A stretch of DNA of 64,000 bases from Ifrita kowaldi (taxonomy: Eukaryota; Chordata; Aves; Passeriformes; Cinclosomatidae), in contig VZRS01006725.1 of NCBI GenBank assembly GCA_013398055.1, positions 181,035 through 245,034 of the forward strand, given 5' to 3'. Below are positions 37,169-48,562 of the stretch, one piece after another; the stretch's first letter is position 1; the number at the start of each line of letters is the position of its first letter. Below the pieces are notes generated by a model. That model did not search any database. It had not been told where the DNA came from and worked only from the letters and a program-made list of their open reading frames with translations. The position numbers were made by a program, and so were the translations under genes.

Positions 37169-40100
37169 ATTACTGGTGCAGATTAATTGCTAATGAACCA
37201 GGAGGCACACTTGTAAGCTTTCCTAAGTCTTTCATTTCCAAGGTAGCAAATGTAGATGCAGGAATTCCTCTCACTGGTCACAGTAAAGTTGAAGAAGAGG
37301 CTGTGGCAGTGTCTGTGGTGGGCTGCAGCAAACTGGTTCAAAGGGAGGCAAGACTCCTGCCATAGCGATTTTCAAAGAGAGAAAAATGTGAAAAGGAGTT
37401 CTCACTTTGAAACCTACACGAGAAAAGTGTGTGGTGGGTTTGAGCTTGGGAAGGGGAAGGGAAGAGGAGATGGCAGCTTTGATGGTGTCCCCTTAGTGTG
37501 GCAGTGGGAGGCTGTGTTTGGGTGTTAGGAGTGTCACAGCTGGGCAGAGCCCATTGAATTGGATTATTGGCACATTGGGGTGTTTGTCTGAATTTCCTGT
37601 CACATACCATAGCAGAGGATTTCTTCCCTCAGTGTCCCAGGCCGAGACAATAGTGTACTTACACGTGGGTTCCTCAGGTAGACAGAATCTACACAAATGT
37701 ATTTCAGGGAGCAAGGAGATCATGGCTATTTAGGGCATTGCTCAGAGGTCGCAACAACACTGAACTTTCTTTAAAGGCTTTTCTAAACCCATAGACATTT
37801 TCAATGTAAAATACAGTTTTGCTGTTTGTTTACCTTTTTAACTGTATTTTTCACACTAAACCTCTTAAATGCCCTTCTTATCTATCTTCTGCAAAGTATC
37901 ACAAATAAAGTTGAAGAGTTAATCTACAAATCACTTTGTCATGTCCTGTAATAAAATATGAGCAGAAGGTAGTTAAAGCTATGTATCACAGCATACTTGG
38001 CAAGTCTGGGACTTTTTAAGTTAGATAAATTGGCAACTGCTCCATTTTTTATCTCATAAGACAGAACTAAACCAAAATGAAACATAGAGCTAGTCTTCTT
38101 GCTTTAAGAAGATGCTGGAGTTTGCTGGTGTATTTTTTATTTATTAAACTCAAAAACTGTAAGAGAATTTAGGACACTGTACTTTTGCTTCTTTTTAAAA
38201 TTATCTTCTCTATAGTACCTTTTTATAAAACATAATTTCCCCTTCAAAGTAATAATTTTTTAAAATATGTCTGTCAGGAAATTATTGCATATTCCTGGTC
38301 ACTTCATCCACTTACAGTGCATGCTAAACAAACTCAATAAGCATTTCATTCAGCATTAATGGGATAATTATTGTATGTGGAATACTGATTTATGATAAAA
38401 GGCACTTTTACTGGGATCTGACATTTGTTCAATTCATTACTCATGTAAGGATAGCAATTAAGCTTTACAAGGTTATTTTAAATTGATCGCTACAGAATTT
38501 TTGTCACAATCGTCTTTATAATACATCATCTACAGCTGCAGTGCCACGTTAACCAAACAGTAATTTTAACTCATGTGTAGATGTTCTGCTGTTAATTGTA
38601 GCTACTCATTGTTTACACTATGTTGTAGCATGGGAGGCAGAGTATTGTTAGTTGGTGTGATGGGTATTTTGTTCAAGAATGGTATTGAACTAAATTCTGT
38701 TTAAACCAGTGACGTGGTGCTTTTAGATTGCTTAGTTATACAGAAAATTGCATCCCAAAGCTATGTAATGAAATGGAAAATGCATCAGGAATTTCGTCCC
38801 TCTGAACAACTGCGCAGACAAACACAGCTCTGCTGGTTTTCCTGAGAGGCACTTTTAGCACCTCCAGGAGCTTTCCTCTCCTGTTTCTTTGATCTCCATC
38901 TTTTTTGGAGAGGCCTTGGGGAATCACTGTTTCATTCTAATAAATAATGGATAAAGTCCCTGTCCATCCCGAGAAAAGGCAGAGAAAAGGAGGAAGATTC
39001 ACTGCAAGAGCAGGGGTGTGTTAGAGAGGCTGCTGACCCTGCTGGTCACTGCCTTGGAACAGGGAAAGCTCTCAGCATTCCCGGAGAGCAGTGCTGCTGC
39101 ACTGGAGAGCAATCCTGAGCTCAGACAAGGGAGGCAAATGAGCAATTGTGTCTCCTGTGAGGCTCCTGAGCAGCCTCCAGGGCTCCTGCCAAGATGTGCT
39201 GTCAGGGAGCCCCTGCAGCCCTCCAACATCCCACAGGGAATGGGCAATTCCAGGCTCCCTGTCCCCACTGGGAAACTCCTGCTCTTCCAACAACACCCAC
39301 AGTCGATCCTGAGCAGCTGGGGAGCCAAATCCTAAAACCATTCCACTTTTGGCTTGTTTTGTTGCTTGCTTAATGTTTCTTTGCTTTTGTGTACTTAGTA
39401 GCTGTTCAAATCCCACTCCTGCATAACTGTCTTTTTTTTTTTTTCTTTCTTTTATTTTTTTCTCCAAAAAATAAAAGGGAGGTGTAAAAGGAACAGGATG
39501 CTGCAATGGGAGGGTGCTCCTGGGACTAGAAGAGAGAAAAAAAAGAACCTGGCTGTGGGAGGGAGTTGAAAGAAAAAAAATCTTCAGTCCAGCATTAAGT
39601 CAAGGCTTGGAATTCAGAAAAGTGGTATTTCCAAGCCTTTTAAGTCTGTTTCCTGCCAAAGATGCCTTCCTTCCACCAAGGTAATTGCTCTTTATTAGGC
39701 AGAACAAGCACAAGCAGGATTTGCAGTATTTGGTTGAGGGACCAAAAATATATTTTTGCAGGAAATGCCCCACACAGGATAACCAAATAACCATCCACAT
39801 GCATGGAAGCTCTGGTATCTAAAGGAAATCACTTTTAATACAGTTTTTAAACTTGTATAATAGCTCATTAGTAGCAATGGTGTGAGGCTACAAATGGCTG
39901 AAGGTGGAAAATAATTAGGAAAATATTGGCAGGTACTTTAATTAGTAGGATTTTTAATTTTGTGGGGTTTTTTTAAGGGGGGGAAAATATTTTTTTTTTC
40001 AATAAATTGGAGGAAGATGTTCAGACATCTAAGAGTCCTAAGTATGTAGAGACCAGCAAAGTGCAGCATGCTGTGAAAGATCATATGCCCGTGGGTTAGT

Positions 40101-40868
40101 GTGCTGAGTTATACTGAATTTCTTACAATATTAAAAGTTATTTGTCTTCTAAAATGTCCCAGGGTTAAAAAAAAAAAAATCTTTTGTCAAAGTCAGATAG
40201 TTTCTAAGAACTTTATATATTAGAAAACTCCATCTTTTCAAGCCCTTGGAAATTGGATAAAATTCTTGTTGAGAGGAACTCTAATCTCTTGCTCTGATTT
40301 ATGTAACTTATAAAACGTATCCATTCTTTTTAAACTTCCAATTAAATAAGAGATACTCACTCATTGTTACACTGTTCCAAAGAGGAAAAAATTGAAATTA
40401 TGAGGAAAAAGAAGAAAACTTTTTTTTTGAAAGAGAGACTTCTTGCTGCTCTTTGGGTTGACACATTGGATTTTATGTAACAGCCAGTGACTGAAACATC
40501 AGTTCAGAAATGAAAACTCCTCTGTAGTTTTGAAATGTATCATCAACTTCCCAATCACTCTTGGTTTAATCTTCTTGTGATTCCAGGAAGAAATGAAAAG
40601 AAAAAATTATCACAAGAAGGGCACTGTAAATACTTTTATTTTTATTTTTCTCTCTAATGCTTATGGATGACCTAAATCACGTGTTGATTAAAAATACACA
40701 ATATATCAGTCTTTTATTTTTTACGCTTTTTTAGTGTTTAATGCAGTAAAATGATTGATGTTACTTGAAAGAAGGAAGAGAGAACACTTTGGATACAGCA
40801 AGATGAAACATCTCAGGTTTTTAGAGTTTTGGGTAAAGCTGCCCCCTTGAACTTGTGCATCAGATTCT

Positions 40869-40888
40869 GTCTGGGGTTAACCCCAGAC
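40869..40888. repeat. 20-bp perfect palindrome (GTCTGGGGTTAACCCCAGAC)
   Basis: The 20 bases are exactly self-complementary with no spacer, and it lies 34 bases before a 54-base T run. It could form a cruciform or mark the end of a mobile element. I could not identify a matching element. Confidence 0.85.
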
Positions 40889-40919
40889 TGTGATTTTGAT
40901 TTGTTCTTTTTTTACCAAA

Positions 40920-40922
<3 letters not shown>

Positions 40923-40977
<55 letters not shown>

Positions 40978-40991
40978 GGGGGGTGCGGGGG
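40923..40991. repeat. T54 homopolymer followed by a G-rich segment
   Basis: Fifty-four T residues (40923-40976) run directly into G7, then TGC and G5. It would read as poly-A on the minus strand, so it might be the tail of a minus-strand retrocopy, but I recognise no body to its right. Homopolymer length is unreliable in assemblies. Confidence 0.9.
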
Positions 40992-42160
40992 TCTGAAACT
41001 CCTCTTACTTATCAATATAGAACTTTTTCTCATCATTATTTCTACATGAGAAATATACTCCTCAGAAGTAAAACTAAGTATTTTAAGGTTCGTGCAGCTT
41101 GAGGTTAGAAATAGGTTTCTGCCCTGTACCACAAAAACTAAAAATGGATTTATACATTCAGTATCCTGAGTCCATGTGCTCTTAGAGGAGTAGATGTTCT
41201 TAATATAAGGCCAAAATTAATTATAACCACATTTGATTAACTAAAATGAAAAAAACAGAGCTGAGAGCCCTATAAAAAAGGACATGAATGGGCTGTTGGA
41301 TTTTTTTTTTAGATTTGAGATACATTGAATAATTCTAAGCATATAGCATGTTTCAGTGGAATTAAAAGCAGCATTTCCTGCCTTATTTTTCATATTTTTA
41401 GCTTTCAAATTTTAGCTCATATCTGGAGAACTTTCTAAAATAATAAATGAGGATGAATTTTTGTAGCTCCAGCATATTTGATTGCATAGGTACTTTTGGA
41501 AAAATTAGACTGTTTAAGCAATTAAAAAAATGAAGCATTAGTTAAATTAAAAAAAAAAAAAAGACCATAATTCTGACTTTCTATTAGGCAATTCATTTAT
41601 TTAACTAAGCAGTGAGAAATAAAATGCCCCAAAGTATGTCTTTTACAGAGGATTACTCCCACAGCGTCATTTAATTTTGTCTGTATGTATCCTACTAAAA
41701 TTGCCTGTATTCTTAATTTCTTTATTCCTGTTTGTACATAAAGAATCTTATTAGCACATCAGTAATTTGCAATCTAAACTCCCTAGAGGGACTGTGTTTT
41801 TCCTACACTTTTTTATGCAGATCTCCCAGGTGCTGCTGTTAAAAGTACAATGCTAAAATCTCAGGTTCATGGAAGGAATTATCCGGTATCAGCAAGGTGC
41901 TCCTTGTTTTTATATTGAAGAAATGCAAGGGATAATGTAATTGAAAAGCGAGTTATTGGAGAAATGGCTTTCTGTCCCACATTGGTGTCCCAGCTCCAGG
42001 ACTAATAGGTTGGACTGGGAAAAGTGAAGTTTAACTTGCAGCCTCAGGCCCTAATGGGTCACAGGACCTGAGTTGTTTTACAGATTTGCCTTGTGGAATT
42101 TTACATTCCTATTTTTAGCACATCTCTTACACTGTTTTAAAGTTCTTTATCGCTCTAGTT
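40992..42160. other. Intronic DNA, no gene seen
   Basis: AT-rich noncoding sequence with an A14 run at 41549-41562. If the T54 tract is a retrocopy tail, the insert should begin here on the minus strand, but nothing recognisable is present. Confidence 0.55.
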
Positions 42161-42670
42161 ATGGAAGGGGGGAGCAGTGGGGAGAGCGTCACCTCCAGAG
42201 ACTCCCTGTTTGCTTTTCCTCCCTCTGGAGCTGTGAGTGGAGCTGCCCCTCTGCTTCCAGCAGAGACCATCCTCCCTCCTGGAGCAAGGCACCTTCCCAG
42301 GACTCACTTTTTCTGCTGTGTCCAGGTTAGCAGCTCCACCTGGCAGAGAAATTCCCTGGCTGTTCCACGCTTGGCATGCTGTGCTTCCCAGTGCCGTCCC
42401 TCGCGTTGGGCTCCGTGTTTGGGGACGCGCCTCGCTGGAGCAGGACATTTACACGGCCGTTTCCCTGTCTGCCCGAGCTGCCAGGCTCCACCACAATTAA
42501 AGGCTACATCCACAGAGCTAAGACAGATGCCTGTCACTTCAGAAGTGTAAGTCCAGGCTTTAGATCTTCAACAGGCAGCTCAGCTGCCACTCAAACTGGC
42601 AGCTTCCCCCAGCCACTTACGCTTTCGCAGGAATCGTGCTCAGCTCTGCGGAGGGTGCGTGACGGATTGG
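42161..42670. promoter_or_regulatory. GC-rich, CpG-dense block (candidate island or regulatory element)
   Basis: This is the densest CpG block of the window outside very short bursts. I count 10 CpGs in about 95 bases at 42386-42480 and six more at about 42617-42665. Overlapping open frames occur on both strands (up to 129 codons at 42161-42550), which GC richness alone can produce; none has a recognisable domain. It could be an internal promoter for a short LRP1B isoform or noncoding RNA, an enhancer, or a GC-rich insertion. No core promoter motif is clear. Confidence 0.35.
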
Positions 42671-45538
42671 GTTATGTAGGAAATACTGGTGGCAGCTGGA
42701 GATTAAGTATTTGGCATTCACTGGAGCAGGACTCCAACTGAGGCAGTCATCATTAGCTGGCTGTCCTGGCTGACTGGGTCTCGAATATGAGTTTTGGTTC
42801 AAACTGCTCTTTTGATGCCGACCCAGTGAATATTATCTGTGTGACATGGAGCTATGCCAGCGAGCAGGAGGAGATTGCCTTGCCCAGGGATGCTGCACAG
42901 GGCAGCCTGTGGGGTGGAAGGAACAGGACATGCACACTCAGATCCTTCTGATGTGGCCCAGGACAGTTTTTGAAAGACAAAGTTACTGCAGAGGTGTGGC
43001 GTTGGGGCACTGGGATGGGAATAAAAGCAGCAGCATGCTTTCATCTTCATGCCACAAAGTAAAGAGCTGCATTTCATATCTGCTCTTTGTGTTTTAATTA
43101 AAGTTATGGAAAGATGAAAAATAAAAATCTCGTTAATCATATATGGCTTTTCACCTGCTTCAACATTTCAGTTCATTTTCTACTACTCCTCTTTCAGGTT
43201 ATGATAGGCTTAGACTCTTTTAACTTTAACTAAGGAGTCTCTTGATCCTGCCTTCCCCTTCATCCTGCCCTGCCAGGGTAAGGGGATGGGAATGGGCCGA
43301 AGGGATGTTTGAAATTCAGTTTCTGCAGAGTATCTTGGCCAGCCAAGCCTCTCTTTGGGCAGGTGAGGCTGCTGTGCTGCTGCGGACCCAGAGAGCATCT
43401 CTGCTGGGGCAATTGCTGACAGCACCAGTGCCCTGTGGTGCTGTGCCTGCAGCCTCTGAGACTGAAAGCCCAAATCGTGCTCCTCCAGTGACTGTGGGTG
43501 ATCCAATTTGCCTGGGGGGTGTTTGGGGGGAAAGAGGGATCAGTGGTTCAGTAAAAACCAGCTTTTCTCAGTGTAATGTAGAAACAAGAAAAGTTCACTT
43601 ATAAACTGCGAAGTGTAATATTTTCATCCTCTGCCTTTTCCTTTCGTACCTCCCTGTGGTGTATTTGTCTCCTGTAATGTGGTGTCTATGTCACAGATAT
43701 TAAATCTTTGAGAAGGAGTTGAACCTACTAAACGAAAAAATATTCAGAGTCGTAGTACACTTCTTAATTCCATAGGGTCTCTGCAGAGACCCTTTAATCT
43801 TTGTTAAGGTTAATAATTACATTATAATTTTTTGTAACTAGATGAGGGTTAATGAAGCAGGAATGTGGTTTATGGAGGAATTCCTTTTACAGAATTGCTT
43901 TCAAAATTTTTTCAAGTGGAATAGTGTTCAACTACATATTTTTCAGTTCAGGAAATCTGTTTCAGTGGGAATTACATTAGATTCAGAGAAAACTTATTAT
44001 TCCAGTGCAACTAATGTCTTTCATTTTTAAAGTCATAGTTTGAATATTTTATCTGTATGATAATGATACTCTTGGTGGCTTTGCCGTACTGATATCACTT
44101 ACAGCTGTCATTTAGTTAAAAAAAAAGGACATTGATTCCAAAAAAGAAAATCCTGGCTGGGATTAATCCTATAGTTTGTTCCAAATCAGTAAAGTCCAGT
44201 GACTTTAGTCAAGGTGGTGGCTTTTCCTAAACACACTGGCCCTATTTATGTGTTACTGTTGCTTGAAGGTTATAGAGAACAACGCACAAGTAGTTTTAAA
44301 ATTCCCACTAAACTAGAAAGGGCACACAATAATTTCTTTTCACCTCTGGGACTTGAACACAGACACTGTTGTGTAAAATAAGTTATGAACTCCTGCAGAA
44401 ATGAGTTTCCAGAGTCCATGTGGTGTATAAAATGGTAAAAACTCACCCTCTGAAGGAGAACAGGGTGGAGATAAAGCACAGCAGGTTCCACTCCCTGATC
44501 TGTCTTAGCTGCTCTCCGCAGAGGCCTGGGAGAGCTTTAATGCTGCTTGGAAAGCCTGGCTCCTAAAAGGCAAAGCAGACCAGGGGAAGCTGTGGAAGCA
44601 GGCCAGCAGGAAGGCTGAGGCTGTTTTCCAGCAGGGAGATTTGGTACAGTGCACGTGAGGAACAGCCTTCCTCCTGTTGTACAGCATTCAGAACTTGGGG
44701 TTCAGTGGGGAGGGCGGCCTGGGAGACAGTGGAAATATGAAGAAGGGGTTGAAATCTGAAGTGATCCTGTTGTTTCCAGATAAAGCTTTTGCTCTGGGGG
44801 TGGGGTAGGGGGAATGGAGCTTGCTGCATCCTTAAGGACCAGCAAATGGCAATTTGCTCAGGAGCCTTCCTAACCTGGTGCCAGTTGGCAATCTGGGCTG
44901 CTGTTCAAGCATCAGTCAAGAGATTCTGGGATGAAACTGTTTTGCAAACAGTGCCTCTTCATGTGATTTTAATGACAAGTCTACAACATCTGACTGTGGT
45001 TTTGGACTCAGAGCTCATACATTTGTATGCCCTGGTCCCTCCAGAAATGATTCCTCTCTTGGAGGGTGAACAGTGGCCTCTGTATAAACACTGCATCCAT
45101 GGTTTGTAATATCTCCTCTTTTGATTGCTTCTTAGCAGCCTAGAACAGATATTTTAAAAACACTTAGGAGCATGTTAATTTGAAGAGTTTGCTGGAAATC
45201 TCTCTATTTAATTGTCCCTGAGTTCGTTTTTTTTGTTCTTCTTGTTTTCCAACTCCTTCATAAGTTTCTTACTATTTTTTCAGCTGGTTCTGTTCCCTCA
45301 GAACATGTGGCTCTGGGAACTTTTCCTTGCAAACCTGAGATGTCAAGGGCTCTGCTTTACAGAGCTGTCCTGGAACATGGACATGGGAGTTTGCAGCTTG
45401 TATATACTGAGCTCCAAACCTGCTAATTCTGATGGAACAGAGATGTTGCTGTCAAAAGGACTCAGAATATACATTCTCATGTTCATGTTGAATTAGTAGT
45501 AAAACCTGAATACGTTTTGGAGGTGATGTAATTATCTC

Positions 45539-45561
45539 AGTGTCACCATTAAGGTGACACT
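45539..45561. repeat. Hairpin: 9-bp perfect stem, 5-base loop
   Basis: AGTGTCACC, loop ATTAA, then GGTGACACT. The arms are perfectly complementary. GGTGACAC resembles half of a T-box or nuclear-receptor type site, but no function can be shown. Confidence 0.7.
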
Positions 45562-46206
45562 AACTGAAGGATGGGATTAGAAATAATTGCAATTGTTCAA
45601 CAGAGACAGAAAAAAAGAAGCAAACACAGAAATACAAGGCTGCAGACTTTATGAGTGGGAATGGTTCAGCTTGGGCTGACTGTTGTGCAGTACTGGGGTT
45701 TAATTCTTCGTTTGGTTTTCCTTTTGACGTTGCGCTTCTCCCTGTTCCGAGTTTGGATCTGAAATAGCCTTTATTGCAACTTCTTTCTGCAGTGACAGAA
45801 AATGAGAAACGGATAAAACACAATGATACAGTAAAGATAATCCCCATTGATGGATGGAGCATTAATGGACATAGAGCCCTCCCTTAATGACCAAAGCGTT
45901 TCCAGTGTCACTGTATGCAATGTGAAATCCACCTCTTGTGCAGTGCAGTGTCAACTTTATTGTCAGTGGGCGGTTCCTAAATGCTGTGCTCAGTGTATTT
46001 CCCTTCGGAGTCTGGAAGCTGGAGGTGTTCTTTGGAAGTGAAGTCACTGACAGTCCAGTGGTGATGGCTCAATGCACCTCCAGCTGCACCACAAATTGTC
46101 ACCAGGAATGGAGTGAGAGATTAAAGGGGACTCACTGAGAGAGGCAACAAAAGCAACAAACTCATCCCCACAATGGGATTTCAGTGTGTTCAGAAAATAG
46201 CTGAGC

Positions 46207-46258
46207 TTGAGTCACGGTCAACTCCAGCTACTCAAAATACCATTTGAGTCACAGTCAA
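46207..46258. promoter_or_regulatory. Two near-identical 15-mers, each with an AP-1 consensus TGAGTCA
   Basis: TTGAGTCACGGTCAA (46207-46221) and TTGAGTCACAGTCAA (46244-46258) differ at one base and start 37 bases apart. Each contains TGAGTCA, the AP-1 (FOS/JUN) consensus. This may be a small enhancer, or a short duplication with no role. Confidence 0.4.
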
Positions 46259-48486
46259 AGAAATGAATACCTGGAGAAGCAGGAGATGGATTAAATAGTA
46301 ATTACACTGGGGGAAAAGGTGTTGTGGTACTAGGACTAGAAGTGACTAATTTTTTTTATAAGCAGTCGTAATCTAAGTGTTTGATGACTATCCCAATGTA
46401 TGGGAGATCCAAAACAAAAACATCGCATTTACAGTGCTTGTAATGGCCCATCTTTCATCAGAGGTGACTTGTGAATCATTGTGTGCACCAGACCTTATTT
46501 ACTGGGTCACCTCATTTTCTTTTTGTTTATGGTAGCACAGACAGATTTTTTTTCTTTGGACGTTCTGTGGATTCTTCATTTGAATCTCCATCATAAATGT
46601 CATATCCTGGATTTTACCAGAAGTCTACAGTCCTGTGATCCTTACTAAGTCAAACTACCAAGCATAAAGGCCACCTGGTGTGATCCATGATGAATGAGTG
46701 GTTCGTGGTTGGCGCTGTACCCCTGGCCCCACTCCGTGTGAGGAGCCCCCGCTGCCGGCCCTGGGGTTCCGTGTGTGCCCTGGGCAGAGGCTGTGGTGGG
46801 TTCCTTCGGCATTTGGTGCCACAGAAGTTTTGGGAAAGGCTTCATTGATTCCAGTGCACTGGGATCAATTAGGCTTCAATTAGAACATGACCTTGATACT
46901 CTAATCAGCATTTCCCTGTTACATCAGTGCTGCTTGGCACTGTCCTAACTCCAGTCTGGGTAATTTTTTCTTTTTTCTTATAGATCTGCATTACTGCTTT
47001 TAGATTGGAGTAAAGTCAATTGAAGTGAATTTCTTTCTTTGCTTTATGCCTGTACCAACACACATCTTTTACTTAATGCAACCCATTAGACTGCTTTCTC
47101 TCTCATCTGTCAGCCATTATTTTATTACTTTTAATTTAGAAGCTCTAGATTTCCTTCAGTAGTCTTTCAGTTTCAGTATAGATCCTGTAATAATTATTTT
47201 TTTTAAAAATTAAAGCTATAATATAACATGTACACAGGCAAATACTCCAGTTGTTAATCATATGAAATTTATTTATTAACTTTTGAGAAACAGAACTACA
47301 CATTTCCATAAATGCCTTAAATATTCTAGTTAATTGGGATGTGATCATTCCTAAATGTGCCGGATCACTTCAGCCTGAGTGCCATTCAAGGTTGCAAATT
47401 TTGTTTTCTGACTTTTAATCATTAGTGGTTATTCCCCTGATGAGCTTATTAGCCTTGAGTACAAATACTTCATCTACCCCAGTGAAGAACTAAAAGTCTG
47501 AGGAACTCCTTAAATATGCATGGATATATAAAGTTCTTTTTTTTCCCCCCCTATTCACAGGAAGTTAAATGAAGTGATACTGTCATTATATAACATCATG
47601 AGTTTTACTGTTTTAAGGTTGAAGACTGTTTTCAGGTTGAAGATATTTTGTAGGCATAGACAATGTCTGTAGTTTGATATAGATGGGAAATACATACAAG
47701 CTATCTGAAAAAAGCTCTGCGTTTTATCTGTTTGTTGTGGAGTTTTACCCCAAAATTGTATTTACTAGTCAAGCAAAAGACACCACATTTCTGTACAACT
47801 TCCATCTGTTTGAATTCTTTAAACTGTAACATGTACTGTGTTTTGTTCAGAGCTTTTTTAACAAGGACTACGTGTCGTCCAAGGACACTTCATCAATCTA
47901 TGACAACAGATAATAATACCTAACTATGTAAGATATAAAAATGATAAATTAGAGCAGGCAAGGGTTATTTTGGTGATCATTCTTTCTCTTGAAAACCGAG
48001 GTGACTGACTGATGCTTTGATAACACTTTCCTGTAGTTTTCTTTTTGCTCTCAAATGTTTCTCACTTGGGTCTCTTCTGTGTAAGGCAAGATTATTCTGA
48101 GTTAAGCATTATTTTCAGGTTTTCGTTGGTCTATAACAGAGCAGAAAAAGCCCTATGACCAATTTGAACCGTCCTCCTTCTAATGGAACATGGGACAGGG
48201 TGGAGGAACTGGGACCTGAGACAAGAAAACAGCAGTAGGGATTTTAAGCAAAGGTTTGAGTATAACATCACATCCATTTCTTGAGCTGTTTTTTTAACTG
48301 TCAATCAGTCACTTTTTCTCTTTAGTTTCCTGAGAATTTCTAGACACTGGAATCTCTAAAGTTTTAGAAACAATTATTTTCCTTGCTCTTTTATTTGATT
48401 TTACACTGAGGCACAAAGGAGGAATGTGGTTTTCTCCAGTTAAAATTGGAATAGTGGAACATTAGAAACCTGTATTTTAGCATTAA

Positions 48487-48562
48487 ATATGTGTATAATA
48501 TGTGTATGTATATTATATATATATATATATATATGCAGTGCTAAAAATATATATATTATTTT
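48487..48562. repeat. (TA)n microsatellite region
   Basis: Alternating TA for 21 bases at 48514-48534, flanked by TATG/GTAT units and a second short ATATATATAT run near 48547. AT microsatellites of this type melt easily and are often variable. Confidence 0.85.

Larger units (their letters stand above)
34971..40868. other. Intronic DNA, no gene seen
   Basis: Noncoding DNA. It holds a T17 run (36412-36428), a TAATGAT-type repeat (37128-37168), a G-tract segment near 37446-37470, and a GC-richer segment at about 39,010-39,330 whose frames on both strands look incidental. The region 38,270-38,420 is repeat-free AT-rich sequence that could be conserved, which is untested. Confidence 0.6.

Noticed and set aside
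39072..39506. 144-codon minus-strand frame
   Set aside because: It starts in T/C-rich low-complexity DNA and continues through a GC-richer block that is open on both strands. No recognisable family.
40860..41132. 90-codon minus-strand frame with poly-Lys (and plus-strand poly-Phe)
   Set aside because: Produced by the T54 homopolymer.
42161..42550. 129-codon plus-strand frame in the CpG-rich block
   Set aside because: GC-driven open frames occur on both strands in several frames, with no domain; kept only as a CpG block.
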